The notes: generated by a model from the sequence alone, not told the origin. A stretch of DNA of 64,000 bases from UBA2988 sp965237965 (GCA_965237965.1 CBDEGT010000003.1:1-64000), one strand, 5' to 3'. Counted from the first letter of the stretch, positions 45,756 to 54,825 are shown. A program made the numbers and translations.

Positions 45756-47093
45756 TCAGACGTCTCTCGACTCGAGCATCGCGAGCGTCTCGACGTGAGC
45801 AGTCTGCGGGAACAGATCGAAGGCACGAACCCCAGTGAGCCGGTAGCCCCCCAGTCGGGAGACGTCTCTCGCGAGCGTGGCCGGATCGCAGCTCACGTAG
45901 ACGATCCGGCTTACCCACGACGTCGAGAGCCGTGCAACGACCGCCTCCTCGAGCCCCGTTCGTGGGGGGTTCAGGATCGCCAGCTCCGCCGGAAGCGCCT
46001 CCTCCAGCCGCATCTCGACCGTGCCCTCGAGCACCGTGAATCCGTCCGGCGCGCCTGCCCGGGCCGCCGCGACCGCTTCAGGGTCACGTTCGATTCCGGT
46101 CACGCGCGCACCCGAGCGAGCGAGTGCGCGGCCGTATGCGCCCACGCCGCAATAGGCGTCCACCAGCGTGCGGCCCTCGGTCGGGCCGACGGCGGTCAAG
46201 ACCGTTTCGTGCAGTCGCTCGGCCGCGGCTCGGTTCACCTGGAGGAAGGCGCGGGCACCGGGACGCACCGGCTCGCCCATCCACAGCTCGTGCGCGCCAC
46301 CGTCCCCGGCCATGAGGAGCGGCTCGAGCGCGCCGCTCTCCTGGTGCCAGATCGCGACCAGGCCGGGTACCTCGCTGAGGAGCGCATCCGGTGCCCAGCT
46401 ACCCGAGCCTCCGTCCACCACGAGTACCACACCCGCGCCGACCGTTCGCAACGTGAGCCGGAGCCGTGGGCCGCGCGGGAGACGCTCCGCCCCTTCGCCC
46501 CACGCGGAGCGCAGGCCCTCCCACGCGCGCGCGATGGGCTCTTCCGGGAGCAGGCACGCCCCGGTCACGTCGACCACACGATCGGGCGCCTCGATCGCGT
46601 GGAAGCCCGCGACCACGCGAGTCTTGGCCCGAGCCTGCGCGCTTCCCTCGCCCCCGACCTCGCCTCTCTCCGGCAGGCGCAGCAGCGTGAACGTAACGCG
46701 GTTCCTATAACGGAGCCGCTCCGGAGACGGCTCGACCGCAGGAGGCTCCACACCTACTCGGCCGATGCGGCTGAGCGCATCCGCTACGATCCTCCCCTTC
46801 CAGCGGAGCTGCTCGTCGTAGTCCAGGTGCTCGAGCGTGCATCCTCCGCACCGTTCGTAGAAGGGGCACGGCGGCGGCCGACGGGCTGGACCCGGGGCCA
46901 GGAGCTCGACCAGCCGCGCTCGCGCCCAGCTGCGCTTGGCCGCCGTGACCCGCACGCGGGCTCGATCGCCCGGCACCGTGCGGTGCACGAACGCCGTTCG
47001 ACCGTCAGGGAGGTCGGCCGCTCCCGCTCCGCCGGCCGCCAGCGCGCGCACCGTCACCTCGACGACGTCGCCCACATGAGCCGGGGTCACCAT
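45756..47093 (-). CDS. rlmD: 23S rRNA (uracil-C5)-methyltransferase, RlmD/TrmA family
   Basis: 445 residues. A TRAM domain start (VGDVVEVTVRALAAGGAGAA) is followed by the 4Fe-4S cysteine motif CPFYERCGGCTLEHLDYDEQ and the SAM-binding VDAYCGVGAYGRALARSG. The motif LNPPRTGLEEAVV and the catalytic Cys region IVYVSCDPATLARD complete the set. It methylates uracil C5 in 23S rRNA (or tRNA); the subfamily cannot be fixed. It overlaps the upstream broken accC by 7 bp and lies inside the carboxylase module, probably by operon chance. Confidence 0.9.
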   Translation of the reverse strand: MVTPAHVGDVVEVTVRALAAGGAGAADLPDGRTAFVHRTVPGDRARVRVTAAKRSWARARLVELLAPGPARRPPPCPFYERCGGCTLEHLDYDEQLRWKGRIVADALSRIGRVGVEPPAVEPSPERLRYRNRVTFTLLRLPERGEVGGEGSAQARAKTRVVAGFHAIEAPDRVVDVTGACLLPEEPIARAWEGLRSAWGEGAERLPRGPRLRLTLRTVGAGVVLVVDGGSGSWAPDALLSEVPGLVAIWHQESGALEPLLMAGDGGAHELWMGEPVRPGARAFLQVNRAAAERLHETVLTAVGPTEGRTLVDAYCGVGAYGRALARSGARVTGIERDPEAVAAARAGAPDGFTVLEGTVEMRLEEALPAELAILNPPRTGLEEAVVARLSTSWVSRIVYVSCDPATLARDVSRLGGYRLTGVRAFDLFPQTAHVETLAMLESRDV

Positions 47094-47315
47094 TCCCGCG
47101 CCTGACCGGGACGGGGGAGCACCGGCCAGCCCAACGCCGCGCGCCAGGCAGGGAGCGCTACGGCGCTATCCGGAAGGTCGCCCCCCGTCTCCGCGGCGGC
47201 ACCCTCGATGCGCCGGATCCGAGGGCGTCGCCGGTGCTCGTCTTCGAGCAAAGCGGCGGCGACGGCTGCCGCTCGCAGGAGCTCCCCGGTTGGCCACCAG
47301 CAGGGTTCGGAACAA
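47087..47315 (-). pseudogene. accC: Biotin carboxylase (accC) reduced to its two ends
   Basis: From a TTG at 47315 the sequence reads LFRTLLVANRG, the near-invariant start of biotin carboxylase (FRxLLVANRGEIA). About eleven codons in, at roughly 47283, it breaks off. After the break another frame reads LLRAAAVAAALLEDEHRRRP and WRAALGWPVLPRPGQAREW to the stop at 47087. That resembles the C-terminal tail of acyl-CoA-carboxylase biotin carboxylases, where short SPWRAA-like ends are usual. So most of the gene (about 1.1-1.3 kb) is missing. An 84-codon frame from ATG 47341 crosses the junction, but its first part is out of frame with accC. The N-terminal match is firm; the C-terminal match is inference. 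Confidence 0.6.
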
Positions 47316-47337
47316 GCCTGAGCTACCTTGGCCGAAG

Positions 47338-48570
47338 TCATTCGTATGCGCCGCCGTACGCCTTGCGCGTGATGACCGTCAGGCGTGGCACGGTCGCTTC
47401 CGCGAACGCGTACAGGAGCTTTGCCCCGTGTCGGATGATGCCACCGTGCTCCTGTGCGACCCCAGGTAGGAAGCCGGGCACGTCCTCGAAGACGACGAGC
47501 GGAACGTGGAAGGCGTCGCAGAATCGCACGAACCGCGCGCCCTTCACGGCCGAGTCGATGTCCAGCACTCCCGCGAGCACCGCCGGCTGATTGGCCACGA
47601 CCCCGACGGAGTGTCCGCCCAGGTGGGCGAACCCCACCAGGAGGTTCCCCGCGAAGCCCGCGTGGACCTCGTAGAAGCGCCCGTCGTCGACCACACGACG
47701 GATCACGTCCTTCATGTCGTAGGGCTTGTTGGGGTTCTCCGGAACGACGCCGAGCAGTTCCTCGTCGCGACGGTCGTACGGGTCCTTGGTCTCACGTCCG
47801 GGCGGCAACTCCACGTTGTTGCGCGGGATGAACTCGAACAGCTCGCGCACCGCCGCCAGACACGACGACTCCGAGTCGTGCGCGAAATGGGCGACCCCGG
47901 ACTTGGTGGCGTGCGCATCTGCGCCTCCGAGCCCCTCCATGTCGATGTCCTCGTGGGTGACCGCCTTCACCACGTTGGGACCCGTCACGAACATGTAGCT
48001 CGTACCGCGCACCATGTAGACGAAATCGGTGATCGCGGGGGAATACACCGCGCCCCCCGCGCACGGACCGAGGACGACGCTAACCTGGGGCACCACGCCG
48101 GAAGCCAGAGTGTTGCGGAGGAAGATGTCGGCGTATCCGCCCAGCGAAACCACGCCCTCCTGGATGCGCGCCCCCCCCGAGTCGTTGAGCCCGACCAGCG
48201 GCGCGCCGTTCTTGAGCGCGAGATCCTGGAGCTTGACGATCTTGGCCGCGTGCGCCTCGGACAGGGATCCGCCGTAGACCGTGAAGTCCTGGCTGAAGAC
48301 GTAGACCATCCGCCCGTGGATCGTCCCATGACCGGTCACCACACCGTCTCCGAGAAACCGGTCCCCGTTGCCGAAAACACCGGTCACCTCGCGGCCCACG
48401 ACGAAACGGTCCAATTCCACGAACGACTCCGGATCGAGCAGCAGGCCCAGTCGTTCGCGGGCCGAGAGCTTGCCCCGCTTGTGCTGGGCCTCGAGACGCT
48501 CCTCCCCACCGCCCAGCTCTGACTGGCGGCGCAGCTCCTCCAGGCGTTTCAGCTTGTCCTGGATCGTCAC
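47338..48570 (-). CDS. Acyl-CoA (propionyl-CoA) carboxylase carboxyltransferase subunit, C-terminally truncated
   Basis: 410 residues from a GTG at 48570 that overlaps the upstream stop (GTGA). It has KLSARERLGLLLDPESFVEL, DGVVTGHGTIHGRMVYVFSQ, LNDSGGARIQEGVVSLGGYA, GPCAGGAVYSPAITDFVYMV, and FEDVPGFLPGVAQEHGGIIR. It stops at VITRKAYGGAYE; members normally continue about 90-105 residues (KHxxxDxxxAWPTAEIAVMG...) that form part of the CoA/biotin site and subunit contacts. The product is probably inactive. With biotin carboxylase also broken, this locus cannot encode a working carboxylase as it stands. Confidence 0.82.
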   Translation of the reverse strand: MTIQDKLKRLEELRRQSELGGGEERLEAQHKRGKLSARERLGLLLDPESFVELDRFVVGREVTGVFGNGDRFLGDGVVTGHGTIHGRMVYVFSQDFTVYGGSLSEAHAAKIVKLQDLALKNGAPLVGLNDSGGARIQEGVVSLGGYADIFLRNTLASGVVPQVSVVLGPCAGGAVYSPAITDFVYMVRGTSYMFVTGPNVVKAVTHEDIDMEGLGGADAHATKSGVAHFAHDSESSCLAAVRELFEFIPRNNVELPPGRETKDPYDRRDEELLGVVPENPNKPYDMKDVIRRVVDDGRFYEVHAGFAGNLLVGFAHLGGHSVGVVANQPAVLAGVLDIDSAVKGARFVRFCDAFHVPLVVFEDVPGFLPGVAQEHGGIIRHGAKLLYAFAEATVPRLTVITRKAYGGAYE

Positions 48571-50531
48571 CGATCGCGTATCATCGATCCGTAGCCGTCC
48601 GGCTCCGGCGCTCCGGGGCAGATCACCACGACCGGAGCCCCCTCGATCGCCACCAGAGGCCGCACCCCGGTGGAATCCGGCGGTGGGCGCCGGTCGATCA
48701 GCACGGGGCGCTCGCCCGGCACGATCGGGAGGAGCTCTCGCTCCTGGATGCACACCACCCGATGCCGCCGTACGATCCGGCCGTCGTCCAGGCCGAGGCG
48801 ACCGGTGGCACCGGGAAACGAATCGACACGGGCGAGCGCGTCTGCCACCCGGTCGGGCGAGCGAGCACCGGTCCTCAGCGCCTGCAGCAGAAGCGACGCC
48901 GCGTCGAAGCCGACCGCAGGCACCGGGCTCCGGAGCGTGCGCTGGAAGATCGACTCATAGGCTCGCACCAGCGCCTCAGCACCCTCCTCGAATCCCTCCG
49001 CCACCTCCGCCGTCACCGCGACCACGCCGTTGGTGTGACGGGGCGCGACCGTGCTCAGCACCTCCGGGCGAGTCCATCCACTGGTGCCGATCACGCGGAT
49101 GTCGAGCGTGTCCACGCCGAAGAAGGTGATCTGCGGAGCCACGGTCTCGACGTCCTCCGCCGGCAGTGGGAGTACCACCGCGTCCGGCTCGAGCGCGATC
49201 GCGCCGCCGATCTGGGGCTCGAAGTGGGTCGTTCCAATGTCGTACGGAAGGCGGCCAAGGACGGTGCCGCCCGCTGCCCTGAATGCCTGCTCGAAGGAGA
49301 GCGCCTCCTGCTCGGGCGCGCCGCCGCGCGGATGGATCAGCGCCACCCGCTGCAGTCCCGCCCCCACCGCCCATCCCGCGAGTGCGAGCGGGGCGTCAGG
49401 GTCGAAGCCACCAAGGGTGTACACGTGCTCCTCTCCGATCGCGCTGGCGGGAGCCGTCGGCGAGATGAGGGGCACGGGCTGCGTGCGAGCGAGCGCCGCT
49501 GCCGCGAGCCCCGCTGCCCCGAGGGGGCCGACCACCGCGACTGCACCGGCCTGCTCGAGCCGGCCCATCCCTTCGGCTGCACCCTCGGGAGTACCTCGGT
49601 CGTCCTCCACCAGGATCTGCAGGCGACCCGCGATCGGCATCGCTTCCGCCGCCGCCCGGACGCCCTCCTCCACCAACTCGGCCAGGCGCACGAGCGACGG
49701 CGGCCCCGTCTGCGTGAGCAGCACCCCGAGCACGGTGACGGGTCCCGTGACCCCGAGGGCCTCGTCGATGCCCTCCGCGAGCACCGTGCGGCTCACCCGC
49801 GCGTCGTCCCGGGCGGCACCCGCCGCGAGCGCAGCCCGGGCGCTTCGTAGGGCATCCTCCCGCCGACCCTCGTTGTAGAGCGCGCGCGCTTGCGCGGCGA
49901 GCAGCGAGGAAACGAGCGCGTGCCCGTCCGGAATGATCGCGAGCCGTTGGGTGATCTCCTCCGCTTGGAGGCCCAGCGCGGCGGCACGCACCAGCGCACC
50001 GGCCGAGTCGGCGACCTCGGAGGCGAGCCGTTCGGGAAGCGCACTCAAACGATCGAGCGCGCCACCCGGGTCGTCGTCGCGCAGGCGCGCGTCCCCCTGC
50101 AAGAGTCGGAGCGGAGGCACCCGCGGATCGCCGTCGGGCACCAGCCTGATCCAGCGCTGGGCGTGCAGGTCCGCCTCCCTCCAGCTGCCCTGGGCGTACG
50201 CCACGTCGACGAGCAGACGGAGGGCTCGGCCGGACACGGGGGCGCCCGGGTAGCGCTCGACGATCTCTTCGGCGGCGCCGCGTGCCCCGTCGTAGTCGCC
50301 CAGCGCGTACTCTGCCGAAGCCTGCGTGAACAGGTCGGACGCGCGCGCTTCGGCGGCGCGGGACGGGCGCACGCTCGAGAGCACGGGGTCGCGCAGCGCA
50401 CCACCTTCACCGCCGCCACGTCCACCGATCATCGCGCAACCACCGGCCGCGAAGATCCCGAGAAGGGACCAAAGCACACGCCCGGACGCGGGCTGCGTCC
50501 GGGCGTGTGCGGGACTCCGCTGCGAGCCCAT
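48567..50531 (-). CDS. Lipoprotein with TPR-like region and periplasmic-binding domain (LpoA/Peripla_BP_6-like)
   Basis: 654 residues. A lipoprotein signal ends FAAGGC (C32). Residues ~60-250 are helical repeats of TPR type (ASAEYALGDYDGARGAAEEI, YAQGSWREADLHAQRWI). From about 260 there is a branched-chain-amino-acid-binding-like fold: TVLGVLLTQTGPPSLVRLAE, ILVEDDRGTPEGAAEGM, VAVVGPLGAAGLAAAAL, PLISPTAPASAIGEEHVYTL and VALIHPRGGAPEQEA. TPR plus this fold is the LpoA (penicillin-binding-protein activator) layout, so regulation of peptidoglycan synthesis is possible; a solute-binding role is the alternative. It starts 20 bp after the rpsA stop. Confidence 0.75.
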   Translation of the reverse strand: MGSQRSPAHARTQPASGRVLWSLLGIFAAGGCAMIGGRGGGEGGALRDPVLSSVRPSRAAEARASDLFTQASAEYALGDYDGARGAAEEIVERYPGAPVSGRALRLLVDVAYAQGSWREADLHAQRWIRLVPDGDPRVPPLRLLQGDARLRDDDPGGALDRLSALPERLASEVADSAGALVRAAALGLQAEEITQRLAIIPDGHALVSSLLAAQARALYNEGRREDALRSARAALAAGAARDDARVSRTVLAEGIDEALGVTGPVTVLGVLLTQTGPPSLVRLAELVEEGVRAAAEAMPIAGRLQILVEDDRGTPEGAAEGMGRLEQAGAVAVVGPLGAAGLAAAALARTQPVPLISPTAPASAIGEEHVYTLGGFDPDAPLALAGWAVGAGLQRVALIHPRGGAPEQEALSFEQAFRAAGGTVLGRLPYDIGTTHFEPQIGGAIALEPDAVVLPLPAEDVETVAPQITFFGVDTLDIRVIGTSGWTRPEVLSTVAPRHTNGVVAVTAEVAEGFEEGAEALVRAYESIFQRTLRSPVPAVGFDAASLLLQALRTGARSPDRVADALARVDSFPGATGRLGLDDGRIVRRHRVVCIQERELLPIVPGERPVLIDRRPPPDSTGVRPLVAIEGAPVVVICPGAPEPDGYGSMIRDR

Positions 50532-50551
50532 CGATGCGACGGCGCGGGTCG

Positions 50552-52660
50552 TCAGCTCTCCGGGGATCCTTCCCCGTCGGCCGTATCTGGGACACTCGCG
50601 TCGGCGTCAGCCACAGCCTCCGTTTTGGAACCCGTATCCAGCTCGGCATCTGCCTCCGCAGCCGGCTCAGCATCCAACTGCGCGGCCGGTGCGGCATCCG
50701 ACTCTGCAGCCAGCTCAGCATCCAACTCCGCAGCCGGCTCGGCATCCGACTCCGCAGCCGGCTCAGCATCCAACTGCGCGGCCGGTGCGGCATCCGACTC
50801 CGCAGTCGGCTCAGCATCCAACTCCGCAGCCGGTTCGGCATCCGCTTCCTCGGCCGGCGCGCCACCTGCTTCCTCCGACTCGCTGCGCTCGGGCTTGCCT
50901 GGCTTGCGCTCGGGCGTGGTGGTTACCTCGAGCACGATGCGGCGATTCGTCGCGTCCGACTCCACCACGCGGAGGTCGACGGGGTCACCAGCGTCGTAGT
51001 ATTCCTCGAGCCGATCCGCGTCCTCGACTCCCGAGTGCGACGCAGGCACGAAGCCCTCAATGTCCTCGCCCAGATCCACGACCACGCCCTTGTCCTGAAC
51101 GCGCACGACCTGGCCACTACTCTCCAAGCCCGGCACGAAGCGCTCGGAGATCTGCGGCCACGGGTCGTCGTACAGCTGCTTCACCCCCAGGCTGATGCGC
51201 TTGTTCTCGGCGTCCACGTCGAGCACCATCACGCGCACCTCCTCACCCTTCTGCACGACCTCGGAGGGGTGTTCTACCCGTCGCGTCCAGCTCATGTCGG
51301 AGACATGAACCAGCCCGTCGATCCCGGGCTCGATCTCCACGAAGGCCCCGAACGATGTCAGGTTGCGGACGACACCATCGAGCACGGTGCTGGTCGGATA
51401 CTTGACCGGGAGGGCCAGCCACGGGTCCTCCTCGATCTGCTTCATCCCCAGGGAGATCTTCTCCTCGTTGGGATCGACCTTCAAAACCACCGCTTCGATC
51501 TCGTCCCCGATCGAGACCAGCTTGGAAGGATGTCGAATATTCCGAGTCCAACTCATCTCAGAGATATGCACCAACCCCTCGACTCCCTTCTCGAGTTCGA
51601 TGAAGGCGCCGTAGTTGGTGATTGAAACCACCTTGCCGCGCACGCGCGAACCGACCGGGTACTTCTTGTCGATGTCGGTCCAGGGATAGGGCAGGAGCTG
51701 CTTGAGGCCGAGGCTGATGCGCTCCCGGTCCCAGTCGACGTCGAGCACCTTGACGTCGATCGAGGCGCCGATGGTCACCACCTCGGAGGGGTGTCCGACG
51801 CGGCCCCACGACATGTCGGTGATGTGGAGCAGGCCGTCCAAACCCCCGAGATCGATGAACGCACCGAAGTCGGTGATGTTCTTCACCACGCCCTTGCGCA
51901 CCTGGCCGACCAGCAGCTCCTTCACGAGCGTCTCGCGCTTCTTCTCGCGCTCGGCCTCGAGGATCACGCGCCGCGACACCACGATGTTCCGGCGCCGCTT
52001 GTTCAGCTTGATGATCTTGAACTTGTAGGTCTCTCCGATCAGGTCCTCGATGTTCGGGACGCGCCGGAGCGCGATCTGAGACCCGGGGAGAAAAGCGTCC
52101 ACGCCCATCAGATCCACGGTTACGCCGCCCTTGATTTTGTGGACCAACGTCCCATTGACCGGCTGATCGGCCTCATATGCGTCCTTGATCTTTTCCCACA
52201 CACGCAGGAAGTCTGCCTTCTTCTTGGACAGGACGACAACGCCTTCGTCGTCCTCCAGGCTCTCCAGCAAGACCTCGACCTCATCACCCGCCTCGGGTGG
52301 CTCCTTGAACTCGTCGAGCGGAACCGAACCCTCGCTCTTGAAGCCGAACTCTAGGATGACCGCGTTGTCGGTGACGCGGAGCACTCTGGCCTCGACGATC
52401 TCACCCTCACGGATGTCTTGAAGGTCCTCGGCATACTCACCCAGGAGCTTGGCGAAATCGTCGCGCGACATGTCGAGTGGCTCTTCCCCGTAGGGATCCA
52501 TGAGCAACTCGGGGGAGATGCGCTCGGGGGTCAAACCAGGCCCGTCACCTTCGTCGTCGGTGACTCCGACGAGCACCTCACCGGTAAGGGCGTCCACCAC
52601 CACGCCTGCCTCGTCCTCGTCGGACTCGGCGGGGGAGGGGTTCGGGTCAATCTGGGTCAT
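50552..52660 (-). CDS. rpsA: 30S ribosomal protein S1
   Basis: 702 residues from ATG 52660. About six S1 domains are visible, e.g. GVVKNITDFGAFIDLGGLDG with LLHITDMSW, VVSITNYGAFIELEKGVEGL, and VVRNLTSFGAFVEIEPGIDG. It binds mRNA and aids initiation. It is longer than the usual 550-600 residues because of an acidic N-terminal extension (~70 residues) and a ~105-residue C-terminal tail made of Ala-Glu-Pro/Ala-Asp repeats (see 50646-50861). The tail adds negative charge and is probably disordered. It is the gene after cmk, as is common (cmk-rpsA). Confidence 0.95.
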   Translation of the reverse strand: MTQIDPNPSPAESDEDEAGVVVDALTGEVLVGVTDDEGDGPGLTPERISPELLMDPYGEEPLDMSRDDFAKLLGEYAEDLQDIREGEIVEARVLRVTDNAVILEFGFKSEGSVPLDEFKEPPEAGDEVEVLLESLEDDEGVVVLSKKKADFLRVWEKIKDAYEADQPVNGTLVHKIKGGVTVDLMGVDAFLPGSQIALRRVPNIEDLIGETYKFKIIKLNKRRRNIVVSRRVILEAEREKKRETLVKELLVGQVRKGVVKNITDFGAFIDLGGLDGLLHITDMSWGRVGHPSEVVTIGASIDVKVLDVDWDRERISLGLKQLLPYPWTDIDKKYPVGSRVRGKVVSITNYGAFIELEKGVEGLVHISEMSWTRNIRHPSKLVSIGDEIEAVVLKVDPNEEKISLGMKQIEEDPWLALPVKYPTSTVLDGVVRNLTSFGAFVEIEPGIDGLVHVSDMSWTRRVEHPSEVVQKGEEVRVMVLDVDAENKRISLGVKQLYDDPWPQISERFVPGLESSGQVVRVQDKGVVVDLGEDIEGFVPASHSGVEDADRLEEYYDAGDPVDLRVVESDATNRRIVLEVTTTPERKPGKPERSESEEAGGAPAEEADAEPAAELDAEPTAESDAAPAAQLDAEPAAESDAEPAAELDAELAAESDAAPAAQLDAEPAAEADAELDTGSKTEAVADADASVPDTADGEGSPES
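50646..50861. repeat. 24-bp tandem repeat coding the rpsA acidic tail
   Basis: Nine copies start at 50646, 50670, 50694, 50718, 50742, 50766, 50790, 50814 and 50838, exactly 24 bp apart, each beginning gcatc(c/t). Each copy encodes eight residues of the type AEPAAELD. The exact period in phase with the frame suggests growth by slippage. Confidence 0.9.
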
Positions 52661-52704
52661 TAGCCTGGCTTCTTCCCCGGGCCCGGTCGTCCGGGGGGAG
52701 GTTG

Positions 52705-52722
52705 CCGGGCCGGAGGGCCCGG
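52705..52722. promoter_or_regulatory. GC hairpin in the rpsA leader
   Basis: Arms ccgggcc (52705-52711) and ggcccgg (52716-52722) pair around ggag, about 45 bp ahead of the rpsA start. A second GC-rich pairing (near 52672-52702) lies closer to the start. E. coli S1 represses its own mRNA through leader hairpins; a similar role here is inference. Confidence 0.35.
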
Positions 52723-52819
52723 ATTGAGGTGGACTCGGTGTACTCACCGCTCCGGCGGCGACCGGCGCGCGCGCGCAGTGGCGGAGAGCTGCCCCACGTC
52801 AGAGGCACAGCGTTACAAG

Positions 52820-53551
52820 CTAGACCTGGCTCCCGAGATGGTCAACCTGACGGACGTATTCCACGATCGCCCTCACCTGCTCGTCGAAGTCGAGCCACGT
52901 AGTGTCGAGCATGAGCGCACCCGTTGGTCGCCGCAGTGGCGAGATCTCTCGCCCCGAGTCACGCCGATCCCGCTCCTCGATGCGCTCTGCTTCCTGCCGC
53001 AGCTGCTCGTCGCTGGGAGCCTCGACGCCGTGATCGCGGAGTCGCCGGCGGGCCCGTTCGCCGAGCTCCGCCGTGAGAAAGACCTTCGCTTCAGCATCGG
53101 GAAACACGACCGTGCCCATGTCCCGACCGTCGGCCACCAGGCGGCCGCGGCTCCCAGCCTCGCGTTGGATCCCGAGCAGCCACCGACGCACCGGAGCGAG
53201 CTCGGCCAGGCGTGCCACGTGGCCGGTGACCCGTGGGGTGCGTAGCTCCTCGCCCAGTGCACGCTCACCCAACCGGACCTCGAAGCCCTCCTGAGTCCGA
53301 TGGACCCGAAGGGGCACCCCGTCCAGCTCGCCCACGCCGAGCCGCTCCCAGCGCTCGGGTCCGATGCCACGCTCGAGCAGCGCGAAGGTGAGCGCGCGGT
53401 AGAACGCGCCCGAATCGAGGTGCCTGTACTTCAGGCGGCGCGCCACCTCCCGCGCGGTAGTCGACTTCCCCGACCCGGCGGGTCCGTCCAACGTCACGAC
53501 CGGGCCCTCCCTGTCCGCGGGACGCGGGAAGGGCGGCTCCGCGCCGGTCAT
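52820..53551 (-). CDS. cmk: Cytidylate kinase
   Basis: 243 residues from ATG 53551, overlapping the aroA stop (ATGA). The P-loop is VVTLDGPAGSGKSTTAREVA, followed by YRHLDSGAFYRALTF, LVADGRDMGTVVFPDAEAKV and FLTAELGERARRR, with late DLRDxxR-like ERDRRDSGREISPL. It phosphorylates CMP and dCMP. The aroA-cmk-rpsA order is a common bacterial arrangement. Confidence 0.94.
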   Translation of the reverse strand: MTGAEPPFPRPADREGPVVTLDGPAGSGKSTTAREVARRLKYRHLDSGAFYRALTFALLERGIGPERWERLGVGELDGVPLRVHRTQEGFEVRLGERALGEELRTPRVTGHVARLAELAPVRRWLLGIQREAGSRGRLVADGRDMGTVVFPDAEAKVFLTAELGERARRRLRDHGVEAPSDEQLRQEAERIEERDRRDSGREISPLRRPTGALMLDTTWLDFDEQVRAIVEYVRQVDHLGSQV

Positions 53552-54825
53552 GGCCGCGTCAGCGCGGAGAGCCGGCTCCAGAATCCGGGGAAGCTCACGT
53601 CCACGCAGTCGCCGCCGCGCACGAGCACCGAGTTGCCGGGGAGCGCATCCAGCACGCCGAAAGCCATCGCGATGCGGTGGTCCCCCATCGCATCCACCTC
53701 GCCCGCGAGCGGTCGGTCGCTTCCCTCCACCTCGAGCCCGTCCTCCAGTTCCTCTGCTTGGACGCCGATCGCGCGCAGATTCTGTGTGAGCGCTCTGATT
53801 CGGTCTGTTTCCTTCACGCGCAGTTCGGCCGCGCCCGTGATGCGAGTAGTCCCACATGCGCGCGCGGCAGCGACGGCGAGGATGGGGATCTCGTCGATCG
53901 CCGCGACCACGTCGGCGCCGCCGATTTCGGTGGCCATCAGCTCCGCGGGAGCCGCGGTGATCGCGCCGACTGGTTCCCCACCCTGCGCGCTGTCCTGCTC
54001 CACCCGCAACCGCGCTCCCATCCGTTCGAGCACGGACAACAGGCCGGTGCGGGTCGGATTGAGGCCTACGCCGCGCACGGTAAGCTCGGAGCCGACGCCT
54101 CCGAGCAGCGCGAACACGACCAAGAAGGCGGCCGAAGACAGATCCCCCGGAATCGTGAGGTCGAGCGGTGCCAGACACTCGGGGGGCTCTCGCAGCTCTA
54201 CGCGCCAGCGTCCGTCGATCTCGCCCGAATGCACGACCGCCCCCAGCGCAGTCAGCATCCGCTCGGTGTGGTCGCGGGAACGGCCCGGTTCGGTGAGCAG
54301 CACGGGCACCCCTCCGGTCACGCCCGCCAGTAGCAGTGCACTCTTGACCTGGGCGCTCGCCACCGGAACCTGGTACGTCAGCGGCGTCAGGCTCCCCCCC
54401 TCGATTTCAAGCGGCAGCCGCTCATCGGCGCCCAGATACCGGAAGCGGGCGCCCATGCGCGCGAGAGGTCGCGTGACTCGCCCCATCGGCCGCGACGAGA
54501 GCGATGCATCGCCGATCAGGGTCGCACCGATCGGCTGGCCCGCCAGCACGCCCAGCAGCAGACGCGTCCCCGTCCCACTGTTGCCGAGGTCGAGCGGACC
54601 GGAAGGCGCGGTCAGTCGCCGCAGGCCGCGCCCCTTCACGACCACCTCGCTCCCATCCGACAGGAGCGACGGGACGTCGACGCCGAGCGCGCGCACGGCG
54701 CCCGCCGTCGACACCGGATCCGCGCCAGACAGTACTCCGAGGATCCGACTCACTCCCTCTGCGATCGCGGATAGGACCAGAGCGCGCTGTGTGATCGACT
54801 TGTCGCCCGGAACCGTGACGATCAT
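53548..54825 (-). CDS. aroA: 3-phosphoshikimate 1-carboxyvinyltransferase (EPSP synthase)
   Basis: 425 residues from ATG 54825, overlapping the tyrA stop (ATGA); the frame runs farther up but inside tyrA. It has VPGDKSITQRALVLSAIAEG, LDLGNSGTGTRLLLGVLAGQ, DASLSSRPMGRVTRPLARMG, LTIPGDLSSAAFLVVFALLG, and RVKETDRIRALTQNLRAIG with GDHRIAMAFG. It makes EPSP in the shikimate pathway to aromatic amino acids. Confidence 0.96.
   Translation of the reverse strand: MIVTVPGDKSITQRALVLSAIAEGVSRILGVLSGADPVSTAGAVRALGVDVPSLLSDGSEVVVKGRGLRRLTAPSGPLDLGNSGTGTRLLLGVLAGQPIGATLIGDASLSSRPMGRVTRPLARMGARFRYLGADERLPLEIEGGSLTPLTYQVPVASAQVKSALLLAGVTGGVPVLLTEPGRSRDHTERMLTALGAVVHSGEIDGRWRVELREPPECLAPLDLTIPGDLSSAAFLVVFALLGGVGSELTVRGVGLNPTRTGLLSVLERMGARLRVEQDSAQGGEPVGAITAAPAELMATEIGGADVVAAIDEIPILAVAAARACGTTRITGAAELRVKETDRIRALTQNLRAIGVQAEELEDGLEVEGSDRPLAGEVDAMGDHRIAMAFGVLDALPGNSVLVRGGDCVDVSFPGFWSRLSALTRP

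Noticed and set aside
47087..47341. A genuine small acyl-CoA carboxylase epsilon-type subunit
   Set aside because: Its first part overlaps, in another frame, the clear biotin-carboxylase start FRTLLVANRG, and the neighbouring carboxyltransferase is truncated; a deletion scar explains both.
50646..50861. CRISPR array
   Set aside because: The 24-bp units are contiguous with no spacers and lie in frame inside rpsA.
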